27,292 bases of DNA from Nemertoderma westbladi (Eukaryota; Xenacoelomorpha; Nemertodermatida; Nemertodermatidae), in the NCBI GenBank assembly GCA_032718475.1, contig JAUCBJ010004872.1, forward strand, positions 1-27,292, in the 5' to 3' direction. The position numbers and the translations under genes are program-made. Positions 27,200-27,292 of the stretch are shown here, piece by piece; the stretch's first letter is position 1; each line of letters starts with the position of its first letter. The notes under the pieces were generated by a model. That model saw only the letters and a program-made list of their open reading frames with translations, ran no database searches and was not told the DNA's origin.

Positions 27200-27292
27200 T
27201 AATGATGGACCCGGAGCTATTATGCTTTTACGAGTGAAAATAATGCACAAATTGCGTATGAATTCAGATTTAGCCATTAATGATCATTCTAA
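27200..27292. other. Right edge, no feature seen
   Basis: AT-rich sequence upstream (in the minus sense) of the tRNA-like unit. Confidence 0.4.

Overview
The window looks like non-genic DNA from an animal nuclear genome. It is AT-rich and repeat-dense, it carries an APE-type non-LTR retrotransposon, terminal-inverted-repeat elements and a tRNA-like SINE, and it has no operons or compact gene layout. A marine invertebrate, perhaps a deuterostome such as an echinoderm or hemichordate, is my best guess. That rests on the general look of the retrotransposon and the scattered short repeats, not on a diagnostic host gene. No complete host protein-coding gene is visible. The best host candidate is one unrecognised internal exon at 9840-9972 on the + strand.

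Layout. 1-1400: a 46-bp minisatellite (249-476), a 206-bp tandem duplication (848-1190) and a T-rich tract. 1699-2327: a large inverted repeat. 2501-4446: a very uniform satellite of 61 units, 32 bp each. 4561-9554: a 5-kb degenerate satellite of 17-bp units with nested higher-order structure. 9840-9972: candidate exon. 10305-10919: C-terminal fragment of a non-LTR reverse transcriptase, whose end runs into ten copies of a 26-bp repeat (10887-11150). 11202-11647: a 207-bp tandem duplication. 11792-14191: dispersed repeats and a 298-bp palindrome.

14505-17362 holds the main coding element: a 5'-truncated non-LTR retrotransposon on the minus strand. It encodes an endonuclease fragment and a reverse transcriptase in one frame, broken by a single TAG. 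It ends in a short triplet tail and is flanked by an exact 10-bp target-site duplication. A further decayed scrap of the same family lies at 21715-21795.

17363-21700 is a mosaic of short repeats, including inverted copies of repeats seen near 13 kb, a cluster of nine TTAACGTTAA palindromes, and a 324-bp foldback element. 21950-25400 has almost nothing recognisable. 25424-26146 is a candidate MITE flanked by TTAA with poly-G/poly-C ends. The right edge (27022-27199) holds a tRNA-like Pol III unit on the minus strand.

The genes do not form a pathway. The window records repeated retrotransposition, DNA-element insertion and tandem amplification. The most informative signals are the contrast between the young 32-bp array and the old, CpG-decayed 17-bp array, the precisely delimited retrotransposon insertion, and the TTAA-flanked element.
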